NCBI RefSeq assembly: GCF_024198175.1
Contig: NZ_JAJVKV010000004.1
Coordinates: 310,001 to 374,000 of the forward strand
Direction of reading: 5' to 3'
DNA: 64,000 nt
DNA from: Pyxidicoccus xibeiensis
Lineage (GTDB): Bacteria; Myxococcota; Myxococcia; Myxococcales; Myxococcaceae
The translations under genes were made by a program, and so were the position numbers. Shown here in pieces: positions 1-8,649 of this stretch; the first letter of the stretch is position 1; each line of letters opens with the position of its first letter. The notes below the pieces were generated by a model. That model did no database searches. It was not told the origin of the DNA and saw only the letters and a list, made by a program, of their open reading frames with translations.

Positions 1-2173
1 CGTCCGCTGTGCTGCCGCTGCGGCGCACCACCAGCGTCATGGTGCGGTCAATCCAGTCCCAGCTCTTCGCGGGCGCCTGGCGCAGCGGGAGGTAGAACTC
101 AGGCCCGGGGTCGCTCATGGGCCCGCGGGTCCGCACGTTGCCCACGATGCCCACCACCTCCTTCGCGTAGTTCGGCGGCGCCTCGCAGCAGTTGATGCGC
201 CTGCCCAGCGCGCCCTCGCCCGGGAAGGCGCGCGCGGCGAGCTCCTCGCTGACGATCATCACCGGCGGCGCGCCCGCGGCGTCGCGGGCCTCGAAGCGCC
301 GGCCCTCCTTGAGCGCGATGCCCAGGGTCTCGAAGTAGCGCGTGGAGACCACTCGCCGCACGCTGTTGATGAGCTGGTCGGGCGTCTCGGGACGGCCCTC
401 GGGCAGCAGGCCGTTGCTGCCGCCCCCGGGGCCGAGCGGCACCTGCGAGGAGAGGGCTGCGGAGCTCACGCCCGGCGCGCCCTCCAGCCCCTCGAGCACG
501 CGCTCGAAGGTGCGCGTCACCTGCTCCGCGCTCTCGTAGCGGGCCATGGGCAGCCCCACCTGCGCGATGACCAGGCCCTCCGGCTGGAAGCCCGGGGGCA
601 CGTGGCTCAGGTGCAGCGCGGTGCGCACCAGCAGCCCCGCGCCCACCAGCAGCGTGAAGGCCAGCGCCACCTCGCCGGCGATGAGCCCGGCGCGCAGCGA
701 GTCCCTGCCCTGGCTGAGGCCGCGCGCGCCCTGGCGCAGCACACTCTCCACGTCGCTGCGGGCCGCGCGCAGCGCCGGGGCAAGCCCGGAGACGAGGCTC
801 GCGAGCAGCGCCGCGCCCAGCGCGAACAGCAGCACGGCGCCGTCGATGCGCGTCTCGTCCAGGCGCGGGATGCCCTCGGGGGCGCTCGCGAGCAGCACCT
901 GGATGCCGGCCCAGGCGAAGAGGATTCCCGCCGCCGCGCCCAGCAGCCCCAGCAGCAGGCTCTCGGTGAGCAACTGGCGCACGATGCGCATGCGCCCCGC
1001 GCCCAGCGCCGCGCGGATGGCGAGCTCGCGGGCCCGTGCCGCGCCGCGTGCGAGCAGGAGGTTCGCCACGTTGGCGCAGGCGATGAGCAGCACCAGCCCC
1101 ACCGCGCCCAGCGTCACCAGCAGCTGCTCGTTCCAGTCCCCCACGATGACCTCCGCGAGCGGCCGCACCGAGATGCCGCGGTCCGGGTTGGCCCTGGGGT
1201 AGCGCACCGACAGCTCGCGCATCACCGGCTCCAGCTCCGCGTGCGCCTGCGCGCGGGCGCGGCCCTCGGCGAGCAACCCCACCACGGTGAGGTAGTGCTC
1301 GTCGTGCTCGGCGCGCTGCGTGGGGGTGAAGGCGATGGGCACCCACAGCTCCTCGCCGCTCTCCGTGGGGTCGAAGCCCCTGGGCATCACGCCCACCACG
1401 GTGTGCGAGGCGCCGTCGATGCGCACGCTGCGGCCCACCAGGCTCGGGTCCGCACCGAAGCGGCGCGTCCACAGCCCGTGGCCCAGCACCACGACGCTGG
1501 AAGCTCCGGGCGCGTCCTCCTCGGGCAGGAAGGTGCGCCCGAGCTGCGGGCGCACGCCGAAGACGGAGAAGAAGTCGTGCGTCACGCGGCCCGCGCTGAG
1601 CCGCTCGGGGGTGTCACCCTCCTGCAGGCTCACGTTCGTGAACTCCTGCGCCGCGAGGTGGCGGAAGGTGGTGCTCACGGCCTTCAGGTCCACGTAGTTG
1701 CCCACGGACATGTCCGCCGGCTCGCCGCGGAAGGTCTCCTGCACCATCATCACGCGCTCGGGGCTGGCCCACGGGAAGGGGCGCAGCACCACGCTGTGCA
1801 CGGCGCTGAAGATGGCTGTAGTGGCGCCGATGCCCAGCGCCAGCGTGAGCACCGCGGTGAGCGTGAAGCCGGGCGCGCGCCGCAGCTGGCGCAGCGCATA
1901 GGTGAGGTCCTGCAATAGCTCGGAGAGCCACGCCGCGCGGCGCTTCTCGCGCTGCTCGGCGCGCCCCAGCTGCTGGCACTCCTTGCTGACAGACTCCACG
2001 TCCCCGAAGCGCCGCAGCGCCTCGGCGCGCGCGGCCTCGGGGGCCATGCCGCCCTCCACCAGCTCCCGCGTCACCATCTCCAGGTGGAAGCGCAGCTCGG
2101 CGTCCACCTCCTCGGTGACGGGGGCCTTCCAGATGAGTCCGCGCAGCTGTTCGTGAAAGCGCTTCCGGGCCAT
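1..2173 (-). CDS. ADOP/MacB-type ABC transporter permease, 3' end outside window
   Basis: The gene starts at ATG 2173 and is open to the left edge, so about 724 codons are visible and the C-terminus is missing. The first ~80 residues are a soluble helical region of the kind that precedes ADOP permeases (it contains DAELRFHLEM). Then comes the first membrane helix with the signature LALGIGATTAIFS, a MacB-like periplasmic domain, and FtsX-type membrane blocks (LIACANVANLLLARGAARARE, an FtsX hallmark read here in two pieces). Duplicated orphan permeases of this type have two MacB_PCD-FtsX halves and no linked ATPase. Members typically export drugs or lipids or act as mechanotransmission proteins; the substrate is unknown. 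It is 27 bp downstream of a PadR gene, so the two are probably one operon under PadR control. Confidence 0.88.
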   Translation of the reverse strand, partial: MARKRFHEQLRGLIWKAPVTEEVDAELRFHLEMVTRELVEGGMAPEAARAEALRRFGDVESVSKECQQLGRAEQREKRRAAWLSELLQDLTYALRQLRRAPGFTLTAVLTLALGIGATTAIFSAVHSVVLRPFPWASPERVMMVQETFRGEPADMSVGNYVDLKAVSTTFRHLAAQEFTNVSLQEGDTPERLSAGRVTHDFFSVFGVRPQLGRTFLPEEDAPGASSVVVLGHGLWTRRFGADPSLVGRSVRIDGASHTVVGVMPRGFDPTESGEELWVPIAFTPTQRAEHDEHYLTVVGLLAEGRARAQAHAELEPVMRELSVRYPRANPDRGISVRPLAEVIVGDWNEQLLVTLGAVGLVLLIACANVANLLLARGAARARELAIRAALGAGRMRIVRQLLTESLLLGLLGAAAGILFAWAGIQVLLASAPEGIPRLDETRIDGAVLLFALGAALLASLVSGLAPALRAARSDVESVLRQGARGLSQGRDSLRAGLIAGEVALAFTLLVGAGLLVRTALHLSHVPPGFQPEGLVIAQVGLPMARYESAEQVTRTFERVLEGLEGAPGVSSAALSSQVPLGPGGGSNGLLPEGRPETPDQLINSVRRVVSTRYFETLGIALKEGRRFEARDAAGAPPVMIVSEELAARAFPGEGALGRRINCCEAPPNYAKEVVGIVGNVRTRGPMSDPGPEFYLPLRQAPAKSWDWIDRTMTLVVRRSGSTAD

Positions 2174-2200
2174 GACGTCACCTCACCTGCGGGTACTGAT

Positions 2201-2530
2201 TCACGCCGTGAACAGGATGGGAGAGACCGCGGTGACGAAGCGCCGGAAGCTCTCCACCTCCACCTGCAGTTGCCTGCGTCCCTCGGGGGTGAGGCGGTAG
2301 AAGCGCGCCTTGCGGCCCTCGTCCGAGGTGCCCCACTCCGCTTCTATCCACCCCGCGCGCGCGAGCCGGTACAGCGCCGGGTACAGCGAGCCCTCCTCCA
2401 CGACGATGGCCTCGCCGCTGCGCTCGCGCAGCCAGCGGCTGATGGCGTAGCCGTGGCGCGGCCCCCCCGTCAGCGTCTTGAGCACGAGCGCATCCAGCGT
2501 TCCGTGCAGCCGGTCCTTCTGTGCGGGCAT
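2201..2530 (-). CDS. PadR family transcriptional regulator
   Basis: This 109-residue protein has the short PadR winged-helix layout. The N-terminal HTH contains GTLDALVLKTL and the hallmark GYAISRWL. The wing contains EEGSLYPALYRLARAGWIE, and the C-terminal helix follows YRLTPEGRRQL. A strong ribosome-binding site (GGGGAGG) lies just before ATG 2530. PadR proteins are usually repressors relieved by a ligand or stress. The gene immediately precedes an ADOP permease on the same strand, a very common pairing, so it most likely controls its own operon. Two palindromes in the 60 bp upstream are candidate operators. Confidence 0.93.
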   Translation of the reverse strand: MPAQKDRLHGTLDALVLKTLTGGPRHGYAISRWLRERSGEAIVVEEGSLYPALYRLARAGWIEAEWGTSDEGRKARFYRLTPEGRRQLQVEVESFRRFVTAVSPILFTA

Positions 2531-2541
2531 CGAGCGCCTCC

Positions 2542-2592
2542 CCTAGATGGCTAGGCATGGTGCACCTCCTGATACCTAGACGTCAAGGTATC
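2542..2592 (-). promoter_or_regulatory. Candidate PadR operator/promoter region
   Basis: A 22-bp palindrome at 2571-2592 has 7-bp arms (GATACCT and AGGTATC) around a self-complementary core GACGTC. On the minus strand it contains TTGACG, a possible -35 element. A second shorter palindrome (CCTAG...CTAGG, 2542-2555) lies close to the ribosome-binding site of the PadR gene. PadR dimers bind palindromes of about this size, so autoregulation is the simplest reading. No convincing -10 box was identified. Confidence 0.5.
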
Positions 2593-2650
2593 GAAGCGAT
2601 TGCGCCAGGGGACGGCGCGGCGGCACGGGCGCCTGCAAGCTCGGGCGAGG

Positions 2651-2768
2651 CCCGCTGACGGGGGTCGGCCGAGCCGTGTGCCAGGCCCGCGGAGAGGCCG
2701 CTTGAGCCCCCTTGGGGTACACGCCTGTCCAGGCCGCCCTCCCACCAGGGGCGCGGCAGGCGCCTGAG
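2651..2768. repeat. Left copy of ~115-bp imperfect direct repeat flanking the PtuAB cassette
   Basis: This segment aligns by eye with 5347-5461 in the same orientation. Shared blocks include CGCTGACGGGGG, GCCCCCTTGGGGTACACGCC and CCCTCCCACCAGGGGCGCG, with scattered substitutions and a 3-bp length difference. The core holds inverted repeats (CCCCTTGGGG and GCCTGTCCAGGC, the latter a perfect 12-bp palindrome in the right copy). It looks like an extragenic palindromic element. The rest of the 633-bp gap (2531-3163) shows no gene I can support. Confidence 0.75.
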
Positions 2769-3163
2769 CCTGTTGGCCATGGCTTGAGACTCAACACCCC
2801 GCGGCCTGGGGCGGCCCTCGCGCCGGGGCCCGCCGTGTACTCGCCGTGGGCACTCTAAAGTGCTCCAGAATCGCTCGTCCCCCTCCCGCGTCCTTCACGC
2901 ACGACTCGACCCTCAAGCCGGCCTCCATTCCTGACGCAGGCGAACACGTCCACCGCGAATGTCCTGCTTGAACAGCCCCGGGAAAATCCACTCGCGGCGC
3001 CCTCTCCTTCCTCACCTCCTGCCTCGCCGCGGCCTGGGGCCCCCTGCTCGCATCCTCGGTTCCCTCCTGCGGAAGCAACTGCTCATTAAGAGTGCGGATG
3101 AAACGCTCGGCGCTGCCTCTGCATGGATGGCCGTGCTACGGTGCGCGCCCTCCCGAGGAGCCG

Positions 3164-4489
3164 ATGCGTATCAATAGACTTGAGCTGCAGAACTTCCGAG
3201 GGTTTGAGGACTTCAAGCTCGATCTCGACCCGGACTTCACGCTCCTCCTCGGTCGCAACGGTGCCGGAAAGACTGCGGTGCTGGAGGCGCTCGCGGTCTC
3301 CATCGGTGAATGGTTCACGGGGCTGCGCCAGGTAGCGGGCCAGGTTCGATACCTGCGAGACGATGACGTCCGCCAGGTCGGGCATATGTCCGAAGGGGTG
3401 CCTTCAATCGAGAAGGTCTACCCGGTCAAAGTCACGGCGCAAGGGACGATAGCCGACGGCCAGTCGGTCACCTGGACACGGCACATCCTCGCACGGGGCA
3501 GGCGTGCGCGTTCTGCTGGCGGAACTCCGGTGAGCCAGCTCGCGGAGGGCATGGAAGCGGCCGTCATCGATGGCGAAGACGTCGACCTGCCAGTCATCAG
3601 CTTCTACGGCACCGCCCGGCTATGGCTGAAGAAGCGAGATCGTGAGGGAACCTCGGTGACGTCGCGCCTGCACGGCTACCACGCGAGCTTGGAGCCGGCC
3701 TCATCGACGTGGCAGTTCGAGGCGTGGATGCAGTGGCGGGAGCAGGCGCGCATCGAGCGAGTGGCCGCAGCACTCCGTGCCGGGCAGGATGCCTCGGTGG
3801 CGCACGAGCCCCAGCTCGAGGCGGTGCAGCATGCAGCAGCGGCCTGCCTCCCAGGTGCAAAGAACCTCTACTTCAGCCTGAACACCCAGTCGGTGCTGGT
3901 GGACTTGGAGGACGGTCGCACCCTGCCCTTCCACCTCCTGTCGGACGGATATAGGAACCTCGTCGCTCTCGCTGCGGATCTCGCTTGGCGATGCGTGCAA
4001 CTCAACCCACACCACGGGGTAAATGCCCCGAAGCTCGCGCGAGGCATCGTACTCATCGACGAGATCGACCTGCACCTGCACCCGCGTTGGCAGCGGCGCG
4101 TCATCGGGGATTTGCGGAAGACATTTCCTGGCGTGCAGTTCGTGGCAACGACCCATTCGCCCCAGGTGCTTTCAACGGCGGAGAACGCATGGGTGCGGCT
4201 GCTCGTTTCCGGAGAACCGGAGCCCCGGCGAGTCTCGCATGTGAAGGGGAAGGACACGAACGCGCTGCTCGAGGACATCTTCGCTGAGCCGTCGCGACCT
4301 CAGGAAATGCAGAGAGCTCTCGATAGGCTGGCCAAACTCATCGACGGGTCGAAGCTAGAGGAGGCGCGCGACCTCTTGAACACGCTGCGGGAGCAACTCG
4401 GAGCCGATGACACGGACATCGTGCGTGCCGACTGGGCTGTGCGAGACCTCGAGGACGACCAGAGTGTTGAAGATCACGAAGAGCACTGA
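3164..4489 (+). CDS. ptuA: AAA/OLD-like ATPase, Septu PtuA-type
   Basis: The 441-residue protein starts at ATG 3164, after CCCGAGGAG; an in-frame upstream ATG (3092) lacks such a site. The N-terminus RINRLELQNFRGFEDF is typical of RecF/SMC-like ATPases. It is followed by Walker A GRNGAGKT (residues 30-37), a linker, a C-terminal signature-like SDGYRNL, Walker B VLIDEIDLHLHP (about 297-308) and the H-switch TTHSPQV (about 329-335). This is the layout of PtuA, the ATPase of Septu anti-phage systems and of some retron systems. The next gene encodes the matching HNH nuclease and overlaps it, so the two act together. Known Septu complexes sense phage infection and then degrade nucleic acid. No reverse transcriptase or retron ncRNA is visible nearby. 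Confidence 0.85.
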   Translation: MRINRLELQNFRGFEDFKLDLDPDFTLLLGRNGAGKTAVLEALAVSIGEWFTGLRQVAGQVRYLRDDDVRQVGHMSEGVPSIEKVYPVKVTAQGTIADGQSVTWTRHILARGRRARSAGGTPVSQLAEGMEAAVIDGEDVDLPVISFYGTARLWLKKRDREGTSVTSRLHGYHASLEPASSTWQFEAWMQWREQARIERVAAALRAGQDASVAHEPQLEAVQHAAAACLPGAKNLYFSLNTQSVLVDLEDGRTLPFHLLSDGYRNLVALAADLAWRCVQLNPHHGVNAPKLARGIVLIDEIDLHLHPRWQRRVIGDLRKTFPGVQFVATTHSPQVLSTAENAWVRLLVSGEPEPRRVSHVKGKDTNALLEDIFAEPSRPQEMQRALDRLAKLIDGSKLEEARDLLNTLREQLGADDTDIVRADWAVRDLEDDQSVEDHEEH

Positions 4490-5204
4490 ACCACCGTGCC
4501 TCGCGGCGACGCGTACACAGTACGAGGCGGTGCACGGGGCAGTGGACGACGGCGCCTGGAACGCGCTGGATGGCCAATGCAAGCAGGCAATGCGCGGACA
4601 GGCGATGCGCGAGCAGGGAGGGTTGTGTGCGTATTGCATGTCGCCGCTCTTGGGCGTGCACGCAGCAGACTCCCAGCGTCCCGGTGCGGGTGGAATGAAG
4701 CTGGAGCATTTCGAGGCGAGAAATGCCGCGGGCCATCGCACGCTCGACTGGGACAACCTGCTTGGTGTGTGTCCTGGCGTCGTCGTCGGTCGCTCGGTCG
4801 ACGAAACCGGAACCAATGAGGAAGGTACGGCGCATTGCGACACGTATCGGGGAACTCTGCCGACATCAAAACAGGCCCTTTCGTACAACCCGGCCATGAT
4901 GCCGCCGGATGTCGGTGTGCTCTACCGCTATGGCACGGTCCGAGGGGAAATTCTCAGCGACGACCCAGGTGCCGAGCAGGACATCTCGCGATTGAACCTC
5001 AACCTCGCGAGGCTCAAGCGCAACCGACTGGCCGTGATTGACGAGATCCGCAAGCAACTCGGAGAGGACGACAGCACTCCACGGATGCTCAAGCTCCGCC
5101 AGAACTACGCACAGAAGGATGCGAACGGGCGATTGCGCCCCTACGCCGGAGTCGGCCTCTGGTATGTCAAGCGCAAGCTCCGCCGACGGGGCGTGAGCCC
5201 CTGA
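4464..5204 (+). CDS. ptuB: HNH nuclease of TIGR02646 type, Septu PtuB-like
   Basis: The start chosen is GTG 4464 (TTG 4467 is equally possible). It gives the usual short N-terminus ahead of LKITKSTEPPCL and overlaps ptuA by 26 bp, implying translational coupling. The 246-residue protein carries CAYC (Cys55, Cys58), then LEHFEAR (His82) and LDWDNLLGVC (Asn98, Cys103), followed by HCDTYRG and LSYNP. This is the HNH/zinc pattern of TIGR02646 proteins, which are the PtuB partner in Septu and the effector in several retrons. It probably cuts DNA or tRNA during phage infection when released or activated by PtuA. Codons are less uniformly GC3-rich than in neighbours, which fits horizontal gain. Confidence 0.85.
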   Translation: MLKITKSTEPPCLAATRTQYEAVHGAVDDGAWNALDGQCKQAMRGQAMREQGGLCAYCMSPLLGVHAADSQRPGAGGMKLEHFEARNAAGHRTLDWDNLLGVCPGVVVGRSVDETGTNEEGTAHCDTYRGTLPTSKQALSYNPAMMPPDVGVLYRYGTVRGEILSDDPGAEQDISRLNLNLARLKRNRLAVIDEIRKQLGEDDSTPRMLKLRQNYAQKDANGRLRPYAGVGLWYVKRKLRRRGVSP

Positions 5205-5346
5205 CAAGCCCCAGCCACAACGGTCGAACGTGACCTCCTCGGAAGCGCGGCGCGCGAGCTCGTACCAGCTGTGCCATATCGAGCGAGCATGGGGCGGATA
5301 GGGACTCTGTCGAGGGTGGCGGGCTGGAGCAGAGGGGATGAGGAGG

Positions 5347-5461
5347 GCCGCTGACGGGGGCGTCCAAGCCGTGAGCCAGACCGGTGGACAGGCCGCTCAG
5401 CCCCTTGGGGTACACGCCTGGCCAGGCCCCCCTCCCACCAGGGGCGCGACAGGAACCTGAG
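5347..5461. repeat. Right copy of ~115-bp direct repeat, fused to truncated sitI
   Basis: This is the partner of 2651-2768. It contains a perfect 12-bp palindrome GCCTGGCCAGGC and the CCCCTTGGGG inverted repeat. It lies 143 bp after the stop of ptuB and replaces what should be the 3' part of the sitI-like gene on the minus strand. The two repeats plus the DNA between them span about 2.8 kb. Confidence 0.75.
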
Positions 5462-5843
5462 AGCGCTCGGTGCCAACAATCACCGTGGCGAAGTTGCCCA
5501 CCCACAAGATGTCACCCTCTGACGTGAACGGGCCGAACTTCCCGGAGGCCCGGCCCTCCAGAGGCCCGAAGCGCGTGCCAGGTGGCAGCTTCGCGTTGGG
5601 AGGCGCGAGAGGACGGACCAGGTCCCTGAGCCGCGCGAGCTCGGCTTCTGGAACGGGCCAGGGCCGTACGAACTTCGCCCGCTCCGACAGTTGTGACAGG
5701 TCCACGCCGGGGTACTGGTGCCCTGCCGCCCCCCACGTGACACCGCATCCGGAGCACTTCACGCCGGGAAGGCTCCACTTGTGCGCGGCATCAATGCTCG
5801 CGGGATATGGCGCCTCTTCGCGCAACCAGAAGAAACGGGTCAT
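5397..5843 (-). pseudogene. Truncated SitI6-like double-CXXCG immunity protein
   Basis: Translation from ATG 5843 gives MTRFFWLREE, then HKWSLPGVKCSGCG (Cys30, Cys33), YPGVDLSQL, RPWPVPEAE and PPGTRFGPLEGRASGKFGPF. This order is characteristic of the Myxococcus double-CXXCG paralogous family (TIGR02264), whose members include SitI immunity proteins. The second CXXCG motif is absent. After about residue 127 the frame enters the repeat at 5347-5461 and ends in an unrelated tail (GGGPGQACTPRG). The gene therefore lost its 3' half, and the product is unlikely to be functional. The fragment upstream (5857-5961) is the expected toxin neighbour. Confidence 0.75.
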
Positions 5844-5856
5844 CACGCCGAGCCCC

Positions 5857-5961
5857 TCACGTCCCCGGCCGGGAAGAGTAAGGCTGCACGGTCCCCCCGA
5901 TGAGTTGGAAGCGATAGATGAGCTCCGGGCGGCGCTCCACGACTTGACCATTTCTCACTTC
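5857..5961 (-). pseudogene. 3' remnant of a SitA-like lipoprotein toxin gene
   Basis: The frame ending at TGA 5857-5859 reads EVRNGQVVERRPELIYRF followed by QLIGGTVQPYSSRPGT. I recognise this style of ending from SitA/TIGR02269 lipoprotein toxins. It stops 13 bp before the start of the sitI-like gene, the normal toxin-immunity spacing. The body of the toxin is missing: the reading frame meets the 3' end of the ADOP permease at 5963. This is an inference from a short stretch of about 34 codons. Confidence 0.5.
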
Positions 5962-5962
5962 A

Positions 5963-8386
5963 TCAGTCGTGCCGGAGCGCGATGATGGGGTCGATGCGGG
6001 TCGCCCGGTACGCGGGCAGGAGGCTGGCCAGGAGGGCGACGCCTCCCAGCACCGCCACCACGCCCACGTACGTGAGCGGGTCGGTGCGCTCCACGCCGTA
6101 GAGCATGCTCCCCAGCATCCGGCTCGTGACGAAGGCCAGGCCCACGCCCAGCCCCAGTCCCGCGCCCGTCAACCGCAGGTACTGCTTCAGCACCAGCCCC
6201 ACCACCTGCTGCCGGTCCGCCCCCAGCGCCATGCGGATGCCGAGCTCGCGGGTGCGGTGGATGACCGCGTGCGTGACGACGCCGTAGATGCCCAGCGCCG
6301 CCAGCAGCAGCGCCACGCCCGCGAACACCCCCACCAGCAGCATGTAGAAGCGCGGCTGGGCGACGGCGTCGCTGACGACGGCCTCCATGTCGCGCACGTT
6401 GGCCACCGGCAGGTCCTTGTCCAGGGCGTGCACCTCGGCGCGCACCCGGGAGGCCATCGAGAGCGGCTCGCCCTCCGTCAGCACCACCAGCCGCATCATG
6501 TTGGGGCGCCCCTGGGGAAAGGGAACATAGACTTCCGGAGGCGGCTCCTTGGCGATGCCGTCATGGCGCACGCTTCCCACCACCCCCACCACCTGCCCCC
6601 CGAAGCGGCCATTGCCGAAGTTGGCGTCGATTTCCACCGTGCGGCCGATGGGGTCCTCCCCGGGCCAGATGCGCCGGGCGGCCTCTTCATTGAGGAGCAC
6701 GGCGCGGCTGCCCTGCTCCGCGGTGTCCTGGGCCGTGAGGAGCCGCCCACGCACGAGCCGGATGCGCAGCGTCTCCAGGTAGCCCGGAGTGACGAGGCGC
6801 ACGGCCGTTCCGTCCTCCTGCCCCGGCTCGGGCGGCGGCCGGGACATGTCCCGGATGGTCGAGGACGCGGAGTTGCCGGACAGGGGCAGGTGGAGCGACG
6901 CGCCGGCCTGCTTCACGCCCGGCAGCCCCCTCACCCGCTCCAGCAGCGTGTCATAGAAGGTCTGCACCGCCGGGCTGGCCCAGGGATACGTCGTCTCCGG
7001 CAGCGCCAGGTCGAGCGCCAGCACCCGGTCCGCCTTGAAGCCCGGGTCCACCTGCTGAAGCCGGATGAAGCTCTTCATCAGCAGCCCCGCCCCCACCAGC
7101 AGCACCACCGCCAGCGCCGTCTCGGCGACGATGAGCAGGTGACGCGTCCGGTTGCCACGACCGCCGCCGCCCTTGCCGCTCTCGCGAAGGACGCGGCTGA
7201 GGTCCACGCGAGAGGTCTGCAGCGCCGGGACGAGGCCGAAAAGGAAGGAGGCCGCCAGCCCGAGCACGAACGTGAACGCGAGCACCCGGCCATCGATGGA
7301 CACCTCCTCCAGCCGGGGGAAGTCCCGGGGAGCCAGCATCACCAGGAGGTCCAGCCCCCAGCTCGCCATCAACAAGCCGCCGCAGGCCCCCACCAGCGCC
7401 AGCACCAGGCTCTCCATCAGCAACTGGCGGATGACGCGGCCCCGGCTGGCCCCCAGCGCCAGGCGCACGGAAATCTCCCCCTCGCGGCTGACCGCGCGCG
7501 CCAGCAGGAGGTTGGAGAGATTGGCGCAGGCGATGAGGAGCACCACGCCCACCGCGCCGAGCAACATGAGGAGCGCCGGCTCCACGTCCCCCACCAGCTC
7601 ATCCCGGATTGGCTCGAGGTGGGTCGTCAGCCCGGGATGGAAGCGCGGGTACTGCTCCTCCAGGCGCTTCGCCAGGGCTGCGAGGTCCGCGCCCGCCTGC
7701 TCCCGCGTGACGCCCGGCTTCAGCCGTCCATAGGCGCTCAGGAAGTGGGCGCCGCGGTTGCCCGGGTCGATGTTGGAACCCTCCCAGGTCAGCGGAACCC
7801 AGAGCTGCGCCTGGTTGGGGAAGGCGAAGCCGGGCCGCGCCACGCCCACCACGGTGCGGGGCTCGCCGTTCACGGTAATGGTGCGCCCGACGATGCCCGG
7901 GTCGCCGCCGTAGCGGCGCTTCCACAGCATGTGCCCCAGGACCACCACCCGGCTCCCGCCGGGCTGGTCCTCATCCGCCACGAAGCCCCGGCCGAGCAGG
8001 GGCTGGACCCCCAGCACCTGGAAGAACCCCGCGGTGACCTCCGCGCCCTGCAGCCGCTCGGGGTCTCCGCCCGGGCCGGTGACGCTGATGTCGGTGGCAT
8101 CCACTCCGGCCATGCCGCTGAAGGAGCGGTTCTGCGACTGCATGTCGAGGAAGTCGAGCCCCGAGGACGGCAGGGTGCCGCCACGCGGGCTCATGTGGAA
8201 CACGCGCACCAGGGAGTCTGCGTCCGCCATGGGCAGGGCCCGGAGCAGCACCGCGTTCACCACGCTGAAGATGGCGGTGTTGGCGCCCAGGCCGAGCGAC
8301 AGGGTGAGGACTGCGACACACAGGAAGCCCGGGCTCCTGAGAAGCTTGCGGAAGGCCTGACGGAGATCCTGCCCGACGGTGTCCAT
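5963..8386 (-). CDS. ADOP/MacB-type ABC transporter permease
   Basis: The 807-residue product starts at ATG 8386, preceded by CTGGAG at good spacing; an earlier in-frame ATG (8644) would add an unlikely Pro/Gly-rich leader. Features are the first helix with LSLGLGANTAIFS, a periplasmic MacB-like domain (residues ~50-270), an FtsX block with LIACANLSNLLLARAVSRE (~320-420), a second periplasmic domain, and a C-terminal FtsX block with GVVTHAVIHRTRELGIRMALG. This is the complete duplicated architecture with no ATPase. Unlike the permease at 1-2173 it has no PadR gene beside it and lacks the ~80-residue N-terminal region. The gene is monocistronic, divergent from the aminotransferase at 8650. Confidence 0.9.
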   Translation of the reverse strand: MDTVGQDLRQAFRKLLRSPGFLCVAVLTLSLGLGANTAIFSVVNAVLLRALPMADADSLVRVFHMSPRGGTLPSSGLDFLDMQSQNRSFSGMAGVDATDISVTGPGGDPERLQGAEVTAGFFQVLGVQPLLGRGFVADEDQPGGSRVVVLGHMLWKRRYGGDPGIVGRTITVNGEPRTVVGVARPGFAFPNQAQLWVPLTWEGSNIDPGNRGAHFLSAYGRLKPGVTREQAGADLAALAKRLEEQYPRFHPGLTTHLEPIRDELVGDVEPALLMLLGAVGVVLLIACANLSNLLLARAVSREGEISVRLALGASRGRVIRQLLMESLVLALVGACGGLLMASWGLDLLVMLAPRDFPRLEEVSIDGRVLAFTFVLGLAASFLFGLVPALQTSRVDLSRVLRESGKGGGGRGNRTRHLLIVAETALAVVLLVGAGLLMKSFIRLQQVDPGFKADRVLALDLALPETTYPWASPAVQTFYDTLLERVRGLPGVKQAGASLHLPLSGNSASSTIRDMSRPPPEPGQEDGTAVRLVTPGYLETLRIRLVRGRLLTAQDTAEQGSRAVLLNEEAARRIWPGEDPIGRTVEIDANFGNGRFGGQVVGVVGSVRHDGIAKEPPPEVYVPFPQGRPNMMRLVVLTEGEPLSMASRVRAEVHALDKDLPVANVRDMEAVVSDAVAQPRFYMLLVGVFAGVALLLAALGIYGVVTHAVIHRTRELGIRMALGADRQQVVGLVLKQYLRLTGAGLGLGVGLAFVTSRMLGSMLYGVERTDPLTYVGVVAVLGGVALLASLLPAYRATRIDPIIALRHD

Positions 8387-8649
8387 GACTGCTCCAGGTG
8401 GGGGAACGAGCACCGCGGGCGCGGGCTCGCCATTGTCCCCGTTGAGCAAGGCGGATGCCACCACCGGGGGCCCCCGGAGCAGCGCGACTCCAGGGGGTGG
8501 AACCGGTGGACAGGGCCCTGTGCCGGGTGGGCCTCTGACCGGGCGTGGGAATGCCAGTCCCACATCCGGGAAGGCCCCGGCCCTGCTCCATTGAGGGAGT
8601 GGGGGCGCCATGGGATAGTCCGACGCTTTCCCACACGAGGACATTCGCC

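Noticed and set aside
3164..5204. Retron with ATPase/HNH effector
   Set aside because: No reverse transcriptase frame or msr/msd-like structure was seen within several kb on either side.
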